DNA from: RXIX01 sp003989075
GTDB taxonomy: Bacteria > Pseudomonadota > Gammaproteobacteria > Competibacterales > Competibacteraceae
Assembly: GCA_029780415.1 (NCBI GenBank)
Contig: JAKOYN010000129.1
Span: 1 to 57,173 of the forward strand
DNA: 57,173 nucleotides
Reading direction: 5' to 3'
The stretch's first letter is position 1. Every line of letters begins with the position of its first letter. A model generated the notes under the pieces. It worked only from the letters and a program-made list of their open reading frames with translations, ran no database searches and had not been told where the DNA came from. Below, piece after piece: positions 8,301 to 17,767 of the stretch. The translations under genes and the position numbers were made by a program.

Positions 8301-11300
8301 ATGGCAATGAAAATCGGTGATCTGGTTCGCTTCCACGAAGAGCATTTTTTTGAAGGCGCCGTGCAGTTGCGCTGGACTCAGGAACGCCCCGAACACTCGC
8401 AACAGGCCGCACGGGCCTTTGTGTTTCACGGTCCGCGCTATCACGGTGCCAGCGAAGCCCGCCAGGACGGCATCGAAGGTGGCTATCGCCTCAAGGACAG
8501 CGCCAGTCTGCTCAGGGATCTGCTCGATTCCATTCACGGTGGCTTGCAGGGCGAGGACCACAACCCCTATTGGCTGGTGGTGGCCGGCTATGGCGCGGGC
8601 AAATCCCATTTGGCCCTGACCTGTGCCACCCTGCTCGATCAGCCAGACGCCGCGATAGCCCAGGAGATCATGCAAAACATCGTGCGCGCCGATCAGGATA
8701 TTGGCCAGCAGGTGAGTACTGCGGTCGCCGCGCTGAGCAAGCCGGTTCTGGTCCTGAGTCTGGACGGCATGGCCGGATTTCATCTTGGCAATGCCTTGAG
8801 TCAGGCCACCTTTGCCCAATTGCGCCGCCACGGGGTTGATACCGGCGCCATCCGTGCGCTTTCACCACGCTTTCAAACCGCTGAACAGTTCGTCGAACGT
8901 AATTTCGACTTTCGCGCCAATCGCTTTGCCGAGCGTCTGCCCGGATTAACTGCAGCGGATATTACTGAACGTCTGCGCAATAACGATGAAGCGGTATACA
9001 GTGAAGTTGATGCGCTTTTTAACGAGGCCAATGGCGCACCTATTCCGGTTATCGGTCAGGAATCGGCCCAGGAACTGCTCAATACCCTGTGCGAGGTTTA
9101 TTGCGGTCCTGATGGTGATTTTTCCAGTGTCCTGATTCTGTTTGATGAGTTTGGGCGTTATCTTGAATATGCCGCTGAAAAGCCGCAACTGGCCGGTGAT
9201 GCCGCACTACAGCAACTCTTTCAGGGTGTGCAGGACAATAGCAACAAGGTACGTTTCGTCGCCTTTATTCAATATGAATTGAAAGCCTACCTGAAACGAT
9301 TTGGCAGCGCCGATCTGCGTCAATTGCAGCGCTATATCACCCGCTTCGACGCTGCGGAAAAGTGGTATCTTTCGACCAATCTGGAAACCCTCTTTGCCCA
9401 TATGATCGGCAAGGAGAGTCAGGCGCTGGCCCAGCTCTGGAGCCAGACCGATGCCGCACACCAGGGTCAGTTAAGTTGGCAACGCATGCGCGACAGCCTG
9501 CCGGGTTTCAGTCATTTTCCGGTCTGGAACGAAACCGGGCGCTTTGCACAGGTGATTGTCGAGGGGTGCTGGCCACTGCATCCATTAGCCACCTGGTTCC
9601 TCACCCGGCAACGCGATATTGTGCAATCGCGTTCCGCATTGACCTTCATCAAGGATATCATTGTGCGCATTGCTGATGAGGATGCGCTCATCGACGGACG
9701 CCTGCGCCAGGTCAGTGCTGCTGAATTGACGCTGCACAGTCTATTACCGGAAATGATCGCCGCCGAGCGTGAAACCGGGGCTACGGTCGCGGAAACCCTG
9801 CAGCTGCTATTGGAAAAATTTCATGCGCATCTGGATAGCGCGCAGCGTCGGGTACTGGCCGGTATTGCCGTTCTTGAAAAGACCCGGCTTGGCAAGCACA
9901 CTCAGAACGCCATGCAGCATCTACTGAGCGAGGCCACCGCGCTTAGTGATGGGGTCCTGCACACGGCACTGACAGCCTTAAGTCAGGATCTGGGTGCTGT
10001 GGAATGGAATCCTGATCTTGGTCACTATGAGCTGATCGCCGATGCTTCGACGCGCGGTCAGTTTCAACAATGGCTGCGTACACGCCGCACCGGTTTTGGC
10101 ATCGATGCAGTTCGCGATTTATTCATTCGCCGTGGCGCCAAGGATAGCGAACTCTCCGATATAGAAACCGATTTTGCCCACAGTCGGGAGGTTTCCAGTT
10201 CGCCGCAGGAATGGCGCTTTGAGGCCAGCTTTGCCCATGCGCAGAATATTGCGCCTGCGATTCACACTGCTTTCCAGGAATGGCAAAAGGCTACTTCGCA
10301 CAAGGATGCCAAGGGCAAGCTGATTTATCTGTATCTGCATCCCGATGATGCCCTGGACAGTATCGATGAACGGCTGCGCACTTGCCTGGCGGAGGCACTG
10401 GTGCGCACTGGTTATGCACTGCTACCAATCTGGGTGATTGCCCTGGTCGATCGACAGGGCATCATGGCGGAACATCTCAGCCGCCTGCACCTGTTTGAGG
10501 AACAGGCATCGCCTGAGGAGCGTGATAAATTCCGCCGCTTTATCCCTGAGGAAAGCGCCCGCAGTCGCCAGGCCCTGCGGAATGCCGCCCAGGATTTAAT
10601 CAGGGAGCGCATATACTGGGTCGCCGGTTGTCCGGATATCGCCGAGCAGCGTTTGAAAAGCTTTGGCAGTGCTCTATTCGCGCGCGTTTATCTACAAACT
10701 CTGCCCTTTCCATTCGATGGCTTCAATGCAATCAATGGTAATGGGCCTGCTGACTGTGCCCAGTTGACGCGCAGCCTGATTGCCCAGCAGATCGATGCTC
10801 AGTGGCTGCAGGCACAGCCCATTCGCTTGCGCAATCGCGCCCAGAAGCTGCTGGCCACGAGCTGGAAGGCCCTGCAGCCTTCTGGAAAACTCGGTGAACC
10901 GCAAGAACCCGCAGTGCGGGCGATTTATCAGATGCTGCAGGAACGGCATCAACAGCAACCCAAAACCCCGCTGGCGCATACCTATCGCAGCCTGCTCGCG
11001 CCTCCGTATGGCATGCACAGTGCTGCGGCGGGCGTATTGCTGGGCCTGCTGATTGGACTGCAAAATCCACCGCGCCGCCTTGAACAGAACGACGACATGA
11101 TAGCGGCTGGCGATTGGCTCAATACGGCATTTCCAGCGCAAAGAGGACAACATGTTCTCAGTCTGGAGCTGCTGAAAAAAACCACGCTGCGCTTTTTGAG
11201 CGAGGATAGCGAGCAGCGCTGGCATGCCTTTATGGCGGCATGGGAAACCGAAAGGAATTATCAGAAAAAGGTCAACATGGCCGATGAGGCCGAGCGGCGC

Positions 11301-12839
11301 CGTAAAAGCGATCCCTTACCCGAATCTTTGGAGGGCAACTATAAATATCTGCGTGATAATGCCCAGAAAATTCGCACGGAATTGCATCATGTCAAGGAGA
11401 AGATAAGCCGCTGGCAGGACGACATCGAAAGAGCACAGAAATATAATGAAGTCGATAAAATGCTGAAAACAGCTTTCCAGCTATGGCAACAGTTGCAGAT
11501 ATTGCGTAATGAATCCTGCTGGCCCGATGCCTTTAGGCTGGATTGCGAGAATCTTTTGCAGGCGGTGCGCGATATGGTTTCCCAGCGCGCTGCAGACTGG
11601 ATTGAATATCAATCTTGCAATAATGAATCCCAGGTCAGTGATTTTCGTCAGCGCATGGATAAAGCCATTGAAAGCCTAAAGCAGCTTGACCTGAAAAGCG
11701 AAGCACAACGGCTGGAGAAAAGAACCCAGGAAATCATCCTAAACGCCAAAAAGCGCCAGCAGTTTCAGAACACTCTGGATGAGAGCGATGACTATCCACG
11801 CCAGCCGCAACCGACTGAATCAACGCCGGTGCGTGATTTGCGTGATGGCATTAGAAAAGGTGATGATCTGATTCAGGCGCTGCGCGAAGCAGCGGCGAAG
11901 AATACCATCAGGCTTGATGAATTAAATATGCGCAGCAGGGCGATTGAACAGCGTCAGTTGGCCTTGCGGAATATGCTGAAACACCAGCAGCAGCAGTTGC
12001 AGAGCCTGTACACGCCACCGGTGCATTACGAGGGCGTGCGTGAAGCACTGGCCAGAGCGCAACGCCTGCGCGGCCTGTTCGTCGGTACTGCTGATGAAAG
12101 CGAGGTTGCGGGCCTGATTGTGCAACTGGAGCATATTCTGGCGGCGGTTGCGGATTGGGAGAGCGGCGCTGCTGTCAGCGTCGAGCGCCTGAGCGATCTG
12201 CTGCACCAGTCTCTTGAACGGCAGTCGCAGGCACTGGAGAGCCTGCTTGCCGGGCAGGATATCGAACCGGCGTGGACCATCCGCGCGCTGCTTGCAACAC
12301 TGGTCGCCGAGCGTATTGCGCAGGCCCAGCGGCGCTCGGCGGATTGGCTGCGGATTCGGGAGCCTGCATTGCGCCTGATCGATACGCTGGACTATGCCAA
12401 TTGTCGCGCTCTTGAGCAGGAATTAACTGCAGCACCGGCTTATCTGGCGCAGGCGGATCTGATGCAGGTCCAGCACTGGCTGGACGCGCTGCGCACCCGG
12501 CGCATGTACCTGGAGGAGCAGGCCCGGCACGCGCAGGTCATGGCCTGGATGCAGCGCCTGCCCACGCCGGATCTGATCGAGCAGCTTGATCAGAATGCCA
12601 TCGCCCATTACCAGCAGATGCTGCATCAGCCACCGGCTGCATTGCGCGCTGAGGAACAGGCCATGCTAAGGCCCATCGCCGCGCATTTGACTGCGCGCCT
12701 TGATCAGCTCAGCATGGACGATATTATCCACCGCATTGAACGCTTGCCGGACACCCAGCAGCGGCAACTCCTGGCGCTGCTTTCCGCGCGACTCGGCGTT
12801 CATGCATGCCGACCCGCAGCGGATTTGCATGCCAATTGA
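8301..12839 (+). CDS. Large P-loop ATPase of the PT-type defence module
   Basis: 1512 residues from ATG 8301, chosen because AGGA sits about ten bases upstream and the family-like sequence MKIGDLVRFHEEHFFEGAV starts here; an in-frame ATG at 8208 would overlap the previous gene. Walker A GYGAGKSH is at 96-103 and Walker B LILFDEFGR at 278-286 (D282, E283). This N-terminal AAA-type domain resembles the P-loop proteins of BREX (BrxC/PglY) and PT-linked modules in general layout. Beyond ~600 the protein is mostly alpha-helical, with long charged heptad-like stretches (about 1000-1330) that suggest coiled coils. It is 44 bases downstream of the DUF4007 gene, and its 3' end overlaps the methyltransferase start. 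Likely function: the second motor or nuclease-regulating subunit that blocks phage DNA. No nuclease motif is obvious. Confidence 0.8.
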   Translation: MAMKIGDLVRFHEEHFFEGAVQLRWTQERPEHSQQAARAFVFHGPRYHGASEARQDGIEGGYRLKDSASLLRDLLDSIHGGLQGEDHNPYWLVVAGYGAGKSHLALTCATLLDQPDAAIAQEIMQNIVRADQDIGQQVSTAVAALSKPVLVLSLDGMAGFHLGNALSQATFAQLRRHGVDTGAIRALSPRFQTAEQFVERNFDFRANRFAERLPGLTAADITERLRNNDEAVYSEVDALFNEANGAPIPVIGQESAQELLNTLCEVYCGPDGDFSSVLILFDEFGRYLEYAAEKPQLAGDAALQQLFQGVQDNSNKVRFVAFIQYELKAYLKRFGSADLRQLQRYITRFDAAEKWYLSTNLETLFAHMIGKESQALAQLWSQTDAAHQGQLSWQRMRDSLPGFSHFPVWNETGRFAQVIVEGCWPLHPLATWFLTRQRDIVQSRSALTFIKDIIVRIADEDALIDGRLRQVSAAELTLHSLLPEMIAAERETGATVAETLQLLLEKFHAHLDSAQRRVLAGIAVLEKTRLGKHTQNAMQHLLSEATALSDGVLHTALTALSQDLGAVEWNPDLGHYELIADASTRGQFQQWLRTRRTGFGIDAVRDLFIRRGAKDSELSDIETDFAHSREVSSSPQEWRFEASFAHAQNIAPAIHTAFQEWQKATSHKDAKGKLIYLYLHPDDALDSIDERLRTCLAEALVRTGYALLPIWVIALVDRQGIMAEHLSRLHLFEEQASPEERDKFRRFIPEESARSRQALRNAAQDLIRERIYWVAGCPDIAEQRLKSFGSALFARVYLQTLPFPFDGFNAINGNGPADCAQLTRSLIAQQIDAQWLQAQPIRLRNRAQKLLATSWKALQPSGKLGEPQEPAVRAIYQMLQERHQQQPKTPLAHTYRSLLAPPYGMHSAAAGVLLGLLIGLQNPPRRLEQNDDMIAAGDWLNTAFPAQRGQHVLSLELLKKTTLRFLSEDSEQRWHAFMAAWETERNYQKKVNMADEAERRRKSDPLPESLEGNYKYLRDNAQKIRTELHHVKEKISRWQDDIERAQKYNEVDKMLKTAFQLWQQLQILRNESCWPDAFRLDCENLLQAVRDMVSQRAADWIEYQSCNNESQVSDFRQRMDKAIESLKQLDLKSEAQRLEKRTQEIILNAKKRQQFQNTLDESDDYPRQPQPTESTPVRDLRDGIRKGDDLIQALREAAAKNTIRLDELNMRSRAIEQRQLALRNMLKHQQQQLQSLYTPPVHYEGVREALARAQRLRGLFVGTADESEVAGLIVQLEHILAAVADWESGAAVSVERLSDLLHQSLERQSQALESLLAGQDIEPAWTIRALLATLVAERIAQAQRRSADWLRIREPALRLIDTLDYANCRALEQELTAAPAYLAQADLMQVQHWLDALRTRRMYLEEQARHAQVMAWMQRLPTPDLIEQLDQNAIAHYQQMLHQPPAALRAEEQAMLRPIAAHLTARLDQLSMDDIIHRIERLPDTQQRQLLALLSARLGVHACRPAADLHAN

Positions 12840-15429
12840 CACTGTGAGCACTACGCCCGGCAAAACTGTTGGTCCACGGCTTTATCTGCATATCACAGCG
12901 GCAATGGCGCTGGATGCGCGCTGGGCCGATGACTGGGCGCATGCTGAACACCTGGCCGGTGTGCAGCGCGATCAGCACTATAACCTGATCCGCATGGATG
13001 CCGATGGCCGCCAGATTGCCCTGCTGCATTACCCCGATTTCTTCGATGAACCCTTTCCGGCTCTGCGCGAAAGCTGGCTGGTTCATCTGGACAGTCAGCT
13101 TGTCAGCTATCGCAGTTATGCCGATTCGCTGAATCCGCCCATTCTGCACCGCAAGGAACTGCTGCTGGCGGCCGATCATCCACGCCGTGCTGAATATGCC
13201 GCATTGACCGCGACTGCCGAAGCGCTTGGTCTGTTTGATCATCCAACCCGGATTGGCTATCAGCGGCAATGGCTGGCGCTGGTGCGGGAAAAGGGTTATC
13301 GCATTGCCGGTCATGCCCTGTTGCCACTCGGCAATGAGGATGCGGAATATGCCGACACTGCAGACACCGCGTGCCATGCTGATTGGCAGGCGGCGCGGCA
13401 TTTGACTGCCCTGGTGCGCGACAATTTTTCCGCGCCGATACAAAGCCTGGCCCGTTATGGACTGCTGGATGGACGGTTTTCCCTGTTCGATTACGGTTGC
13501 GGGCGCGGTGACGATCTGCGCGGCCTGCGCGAGAATGGTCTAAACGCTGCCGGCTGGGACCCGTATTACGCGCCCGAACAGACACTGCAGGCAGCCGATA
13601 TCGTCAATCTCGGCTTTGTCATCAATGTCATTGAGGACCGTGACGCGCGGCTGGAAGCCCTGACCCGCGCCTGGAGTCTGGCCGAGCGGCTGCTGGTGGT
13701 CGCGGTGATGCTGGCCAATCCTCACGATCCACGCGGCCAGCCCTTCCGCGATGGCGTACGCACCCAGCGCGGCACCTTTCAGAAATACTACACAGCGGCC
13801 GAGATTCAGGCTTTTCTGCACACCACGCTTGATCAGGAGCCAATCCCGGTTGCGCCCGGTGTGCTGTATGTGTTCCGCGATGCCGATCTTGAACAGCACT
13901 TCCTGCTCAATCGCTACCGCAGCCGGCGCAGTCCCCTACGCAGCGCCTTGCCCCGGCACGAACGTCCGCCACGCACCCGCAGCAGCCCCATACCGCGCCC
14001 GCCGCGCGACCGTCTTGCCGAACGCTATGCTGCCTATCGGCAACCGCTGGAGCAGTTATGGAACCAGTGCCTGCGCCTGGGCCGCTATCCCGATAGCAGC
14101 GAAGTCCACGATGCCGCGCCCCTGTTGGCCGGTTTTGGCACACTCGGCAAGGCGCTGCGCTTTGTCGAAAGCCGCCAGAATCCCGCCGATCTGGCCCGGG
14201 CGCGCGCGGCCCGCAGCGCGGATCTGGAGGTTTATTTTGCCCTGGCGCACTTTGAACGCCGCCGCCCCTATACCCATCTGGACCCCGGCTTGCAGCGCGA
14301 CATCAAGGCCTTTTTCGGCGATTACGCCAGCGCCCAGGCCATCGCCCAGCAGCGTCTGTTCCAGATTGCCGACACTGCTGCACTGGCCGCTGCCTGTCAA
14401 ACCGCTACTCAACAGGGCCTTGGCTGGCTGGAAGAAGGGCGATCGCTGCAAGTGCATGTCAGTCTGGTTGAACAGCTTCCGGCCCTGCTGCGGATTTATA
14501 TCGGCTGCGCCACAGTGCTGTATGGCGATTATCGCAATGCCGATCTGGTGAAAATCCACCTCAATTCCGGCAAGATCAGTCTGCTGCGTTTTGACGATTT
14601 CAGCCATCAACCACTGCCGCGCCTGCTTGAGCGGGTCAAAATCAAGCTGCGCGAACAGCATATCGACCTGTTCCAGTATGGCGAACGCTACGAACCGCCC
14701 TTCCTGTATCACAAGTCGCGCTATATCAACGAGGAATTTCCCCATTACCCGGAACAACTGGCTTTTGAAGCCGCGCTGGACAGTCTAGGGCTGTTCGATC
14801 TATCGGGTTATGGGCCGCCACCGGCAGTGCTGCGTGATACGCTGCAGCGCCAGCGCTGGTGCGTGGATGGTTTCACACTGCGGCGCGCGAACACGCTTCC
14901 TGATCTGGATGAACCCTGCGGTGCGTATTTCAGCTATCGGCATCTGATCGAGTGCGGTGCAACCCAGGCCCGCACCGGACTGGCCAATCGTCCACAACAG
15001 GCGGACAGTTACAATGCCCTGCTGGATCTGGCGCTCCAGATTCTGGATCCGGTGATTGATTACTTCGGCATGATCCGCCTGACCTATGGTTTTTGTTCAG
15101 CACCGCTGGCCCGACAGATTGCCGGGCGCATTGATCCGAAACGCGATCAGCACGCGGCCCATGAATGCAATCGCCACGGGCAGCCCATCTGTGCCCGGCT
15201 TGGCGCAGCGGTGGATTTCATCATCGATGATGAAAACATGCGCGAGGTTGCGCAGTGGATCGTGGCGCATACTCCCTTTGATCGCTTGTATTTCTATGGC
15301 GATGATTTGCCGATTCATGTCAGCTTTGGACCCCAGCACGATCGACAGATTGTGTGGATGAAACCTGCCGCAAATGGTCGCCTTGTGCCACGGGTCATGA
15401 GCCACAGCGACTTTTTAGCCGGGGCTTGA
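12829..15429 (+). CDS. DNA phosphorothioation-associated putative methyltransferase, long three-part form
   Basis: 866 residues from ATG 12829, which overlaps the stop of the ATPase gene by 11 bases; upstream in-frame starts reach far into that gene. The SAM-binding motif I is FDYGCGRGDDLRGL (core DYGCGRGDD 221-229), followed by GWDPYY and ADIVNLGFVINVIED. This matches what I know of the 'DNA phosphorothioation-associated putative methyltransferase' family. The N-terminal ~150 residues (LLHYPDFFDEPFPAL...LHRKELL...LGLFD) recur in diverged form at about 585-690 (LLRFDDFSHQPLPRL...YHKSRYI...LGLFD), so this domain flanks the methyltransferase on both sides. The last ~170 residues contain LGAAVDFII and LPIHVSFGP, a pattern like hedgehog/M15-type peptidase folds with some metal ligands apparently changed. 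A basic Pro/Arg linker lies near 365-400. A decayed second copy of the last ~190 bases lies at 17768. Confidence 0.85.
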   Translation: MPIDTVSTTPGKTVGPRLYLHITAAMALDARWADDWAHAEHLAGVQRDQHYNLIRMDADGRQIALLHYPDFFDEPFPALRESWLVHLDSQLVSYRSYADSLNPPILHRKELLLAADHPRRAEYAALTATAEALGLFDHPTRIGYQRQWLALVREKGYRIAGHALLPLGNEDAEYADTADTACHADWQAARHLTALVRDNFSAPIQSLARYGLLDGRFSLFDYGCGRGDDLRGLRENGLNAAGWDPYYAPEQTLQAADIVNLGFVINVIEDRDARLEALTRAWSLAERLLVVAVMLANPHDPRGQPFRDGVRTQRGTFQKYYTAAEIQAFLHTTLDQEPIPVAPGVLYVFRDADLEQHFLLNRYRSRRSPLRSALPRHERPPRTRSSPIPRPPRDRLAERYAAYRQPLEQLWNQCLRLGRYPDSSEVHDAAPLLAGFGTLGKALRFVESRQNPADLARARAARSADLEVYFALAHFERRRPYTHLDPGLQRDIKAFFGDYASAQAIAQQRLFQIADTAALAAACQTATQQGLGWLEEGRSLQVHVSLVEQLPALLRIYIGCATVLYGDYRNADLVKIHLNSGKISLLRFDDFSHQPLPRLLERVKIKLREQHIDLFQYGERYEPPFLYHKSRYINEEFPHYPEQLAFEAALDSLGLFDLSGYGPPPAVLRDTLQRQRWCVDGFTLRRANTLPDLDEPCGAYFSYRHLIECGATQARTGLANRPQQADSYNALLDLALQILDPVIDYFGMIRLTYGFCSAPLARQIAGRIDPKRDQHAAHECNRHGQPICARLGAAVDFIIDDENMREVAQWIVAHTPFDRLYFYGDDLPIHVSFGPQHDRQIVWMKPAANGRLVPRVMSHSDFLAGA

Positions 15430-15560
15430 TACCTTCGGGTAAGGTCACGCTCAGCACTTCCGCTACCCGCTTGCCCGAATCAGGGTAAGCCAGCATCGCA
15501 GCTAGACATAATACCTATTTCTCCATTCCCAGCGCTCTGCTAGTTTTCTCATAAAAGCAC

Positions 15561-15671
15561 CTAAAGCCAAACCGATTGCAAAATCGGTGCGGAAAGTCAC
15601 GGGTCTGAAAAAGACAGCCGGACTGCCGAAAGTGACCATCGTTATGGTCGCAAGCGGCAGTCCGGTTTTTT
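15561..15671 (+). promoter_or_regulatory. GEMM-I / cyclic di-GMP-I riboswitch with terminator
   Basis: The aptamer core shows the class's features in order: GCCAAACC; a P2 hairpin closed by a GCAA tetraloop (CCGATT GCAA AATCGG); GCGGAAAGTCACGGGTCT; a short variable hairpin; then AGACAGCCGGACTGCCGA. The 3' strand of the aptamer (CCGGACTGCC, 15618-15627) also pairs perfectly with GGCAGTCCGG (15656-15665), which is followed by six T. The expression platform is therefore an intrinsic terminator competing with the aptamer, so ligand binding would be expected to allow read-through into the membrane protein gene at 15755. The related ligand cGAMP cannot be excluded by eye. Confidence 0.85.
15618..15671 (+). 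terminator. Riboswitch-controlled intrinsic terminator
   Basis: A ten-base-pair perfect stem with an inner GACCAT/ATGGTC hairpin and a T-run. It overlaps the 3' strand of the GEMM-I aptamer. It also ends any read-through from the defence operon. Confidence 0.85.
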
Positions 15672-15704
15672 ATTTGCATAAACTGGTCAATCAAGCCCGT
15701 TTTT

Positions 15705-15732
15705 ATTCTCGTTCCCACGCTGGAGCGTGGAG
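15705..15732 (+). repeat. REP-like palindrome CGTTCCCACGCTGGAGCGTGG
   Basis: A short hairpin (CCACGCT/AGCGTGG) of the type widely dispersed in proteobacterial genomes. It sits between the riboswitch terminator and the start of the membrane protein gene. Confidence 0.6.
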
Positions 15733-15754
15733 CCAGCTACCAGGAAGCATGCCA

Positions 15755-17449
15755 ATGAAAAATCCATTTTCCAGATTAGAAATTACGGAAAAAACATGGC
15801 TATGCTTACTATTGATTTGCATAATCAATATGCTTGTTTTTATAGGCAGGGTACTTTCTTCTGCGCCAGACCAGCAAGTTTTATATATTCCAGATGATGG
15901 TTTTTATTACTTGGTGCTCGCAAGAAATTTTGCAAGACTCTGGATGTGGACTTTTGATTCTGGCGTCAGTTTGACATCTGGATTTCATCCCATGCTGGCT
16001 TATTTACTGGCTATAATTCATTATTGCCTTAATCCAGGTAATCAGCTATTTATAACAGCAAGCATTTTGTTAACTGCGTTCATTACATTCGGCGCCTGCT
16101 TGGTTGCCCTGAAATCCTTTATTAGCAATGGTAACTGGCAAATACTGGCAGCATCCGCCTTGGTCATATCATCGCCAAATTTTACTTTCAACTCAGTTAC
16201 GATCATGGAATGGCCTCTGGTCGTATTGTTTTCGGCACTCTATGCACGACAAATAGAGAAGATGGGCGCAGCCAACCCAGCTCCAGCTATCGCTGGTGCA
16301 GATCATCATGCCATCAATGCGGTATCTTTATTTTTTATTGCATTTTTAGGAAGCCTATCACGCACGGACTTTGGACTTATTCCGCTTGCATTCTTCCTGG
16401 CTTCTTTTATCATTTACTTGCTCAACAGATTTGTTCAAGCAAAAAGAACAAGAACCTTTCTGCTTCCTCTTCTAAGCGGCTTAGCCGGATCCATTGTTGC
16501 AACTCTTCTGATTTTCCTACATAACTATATATTTTCAGGCAGTTATATCCAGTATAGCGCAAAAATGAAATTGCTTTGGTCTCAAAATACCGGTCCCATG
16601 CTGGCGCCCATTCAGAATCTCATCTGGTCAGTAGTACCCGGTTTTCCAGTATATGCTGGTTTTGGCCTACACCCAGTCCTTAAATTAGCCGTGATATTGA
16701 CTCTAATAGCTTTATCTTTCTGGATTCTGGTTTGGGCTGTTGGCATGAAGAGAATAAGAGAGATTCCGTATTTAAACCAATACAGTGACGCGCGACTTAT
16801 TCTTTTCATCGGCAGCAACCTGGCGATACTTGGATATTCAATCCTATACTACATGCATCCTGCCGCAATACAACCCTGGTATTCTGCCAACTTAATTGCT
16901 CCCATAGTCATCGGGATTTCTGGAATTCTCATTGTGCTGGATTCAACGAAAATCAGGATAATAAGTCTCGCGATACTAAGCGGTCTTATCATTCGAAACA
17001 TAACAACCGTAGATATAATGAAGCCCCGATGGCCAAATCAATATGCATTATACCAAACGGGAATTTATCTGGCAGAAAATATGCCCAACACACGAATTGG
17101 ATCATGGAACTCCGGCATCATTAATTTTTATCAGGGCGGCAAGGTAGTCAATCTTGATGGGTTAGTTAACAATGATATCTATCAATACGCAATCACAGAT
17201 TCATTGCCCTGTTATTTAATTGACAAAAGAATTATTTACCTGGCTGATCATGAAATACAGTTTGAACGTTATCTTGGTGGAACTAGCGGCAGCCTAATCC
17301 GCGAAAACATTACCCTCGTTCATCGCTTTAACATGCAATTACCACCACACAATACTTCATTGTACAAAATCAATCTGGCAACACTAGAAAGCCAAGCAAG
17401 ATGCGGCCAAATTGAAAAATCCACACAGGAACAACATGCTGGATTGTGA
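15755..17449 (+). CDS. Polytopic membrane protein, GT-C glycosyltransferase-like
   Basis: 564 residues. ATG 15755 is preferred because AGGA lies about nine bases upstream; the open frame extends upstream through the riboswitch but that part is not coding. About ten to eleven hydrophobic segments spread over residues 14-430 form a multi-pass membrane protein. The first loop carries PDDGFYYLVLARNFARL, an acidic Asp-Asp pair followed by YY, as in GT-C / Dol-P-sugar-dependent transferases (PMT/ArnT class). The C-terminal ~130 residues are soluble and probably periplasmic (NTRIGSWNSGIINFYQGGKVVNLDGLVN), also typical of that group. Its c-di-GMP-type riboswitch suggests a role in a surface glycan or biofilm matrix. 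Base composition is A+T-rich relative to the window. The precise sugar or acceptor is unknown. Confidence 0.75.
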   Translation: MKNPFSRLEITEKTWLCLLLICIINMLVFIGRVLSSAPDQQVLYIPDDGFYYLVLARNFARLWMWTFDSGVSLTSGFHPMLAYLLAIIHYCLNPGNQLFITASILLTAFITFGACLVALKSFISNGNWQILAASALVISSPNFTFNSVTIMEWPLVVLFSALYARQIEKMGAANPAPAIAGADHHAINAVSLFFIAFLGSLSRTDFGLIPLAFFLASFIIYLLNRFVQAKRTRTFLLPLLSGLAGSIVATLLIFLHNYIFSGSYIQYSAKMKLLWSQNTGPMLAPIQNLIWSVVPGFPVYAGFGLHPVLKLAVILTLIALSFWILVWAVGMKRIREIPYLNQYSDARLILFIGSNLAILGYSILYYMHPAAIQPWYSANLIAPIVIGISGILIVLDSTKIRIISLAILSGLIIRNITTVDIMKPRWPNQYALYQTGIYLAENMPNTRIGSWNSGIINFYQGGKVVNLDGLVNNDIYQYAITDSLPCYLIDKRIIYLADHEIQFERYLGGTSGSLIRENITLVHRFNMQLPPHNTSLYKINLATLESQARCGQIEKSTQEQHAGL

Positions 17450-17565
17450 AGTTGGAGTTTCACCGTGATTGATTTCGTCTTGATCCACTCTCGACTCATC
17501 AATCCGATCAATTCGCGCTTCAACATGGCCCCGCCGAAACATCGACAGGAGGCTTTGTCACTCCA

Positions 17566-17616
17566 CGTTCGCCTTGGGCTGTGAGCTTGTCGAACAGTCG
17601 AAGGGTTCGCCCTGAG
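17566..17616 (+). repeat. REP-like repeat (GAGCTTGTCGAA type)
   Basis: Contains TTCGCCTTGGGC...GAGCTTGTCGAAC...GAAGGGTTCGCCCTGAG, imperfect inverted copies of a motif that is scattered in many proteobacterial genomes. Non-coding. Confidence 0.65.
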
Positions 17617-17620
17617 ACTT

Positions 17621-17738
17621 CGCGGGTAGGGTGGATAAGGTGCTTGCGCCGCATCCACCCACCATTGCCCGAGAAGGTGGATGCGCTCCGCTTATCCACC
17701 CTACTCCATCCGTCCATTTAATCGGGTTGAAGCACTAG
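17621..17738 (+). repeat. GGGTAGGGTGGATAAG hairpin repeat with TTGAAGCACTAG border
   Basis: A long hairpin (GTAGGGTGGATAAG...CTTATCCACCCTAC) with inner GGATGCG arms, essentially one unit of the array at 26055-26351. Both copies are also next to the same 12-base border, TTGAAGCACTAG here (17727-17738) and its reverse complement at 26018-26029, which indicates that a defined element was dispersed. Confidence 0.8.
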
Positions 17739-17767
17739 GGGGTCGTCCTCCTTGCATGGAGTCCTTC

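Noticed and set aside
15561..15671. Cobalamin riboswitch as an alternative for the leader
   Set aside because: The core lacks the B12-box and the long multi-branch architecture; the GCAA-capped P2 with CACGGGTCT...AGACAGCCGG fits GEMM-I.
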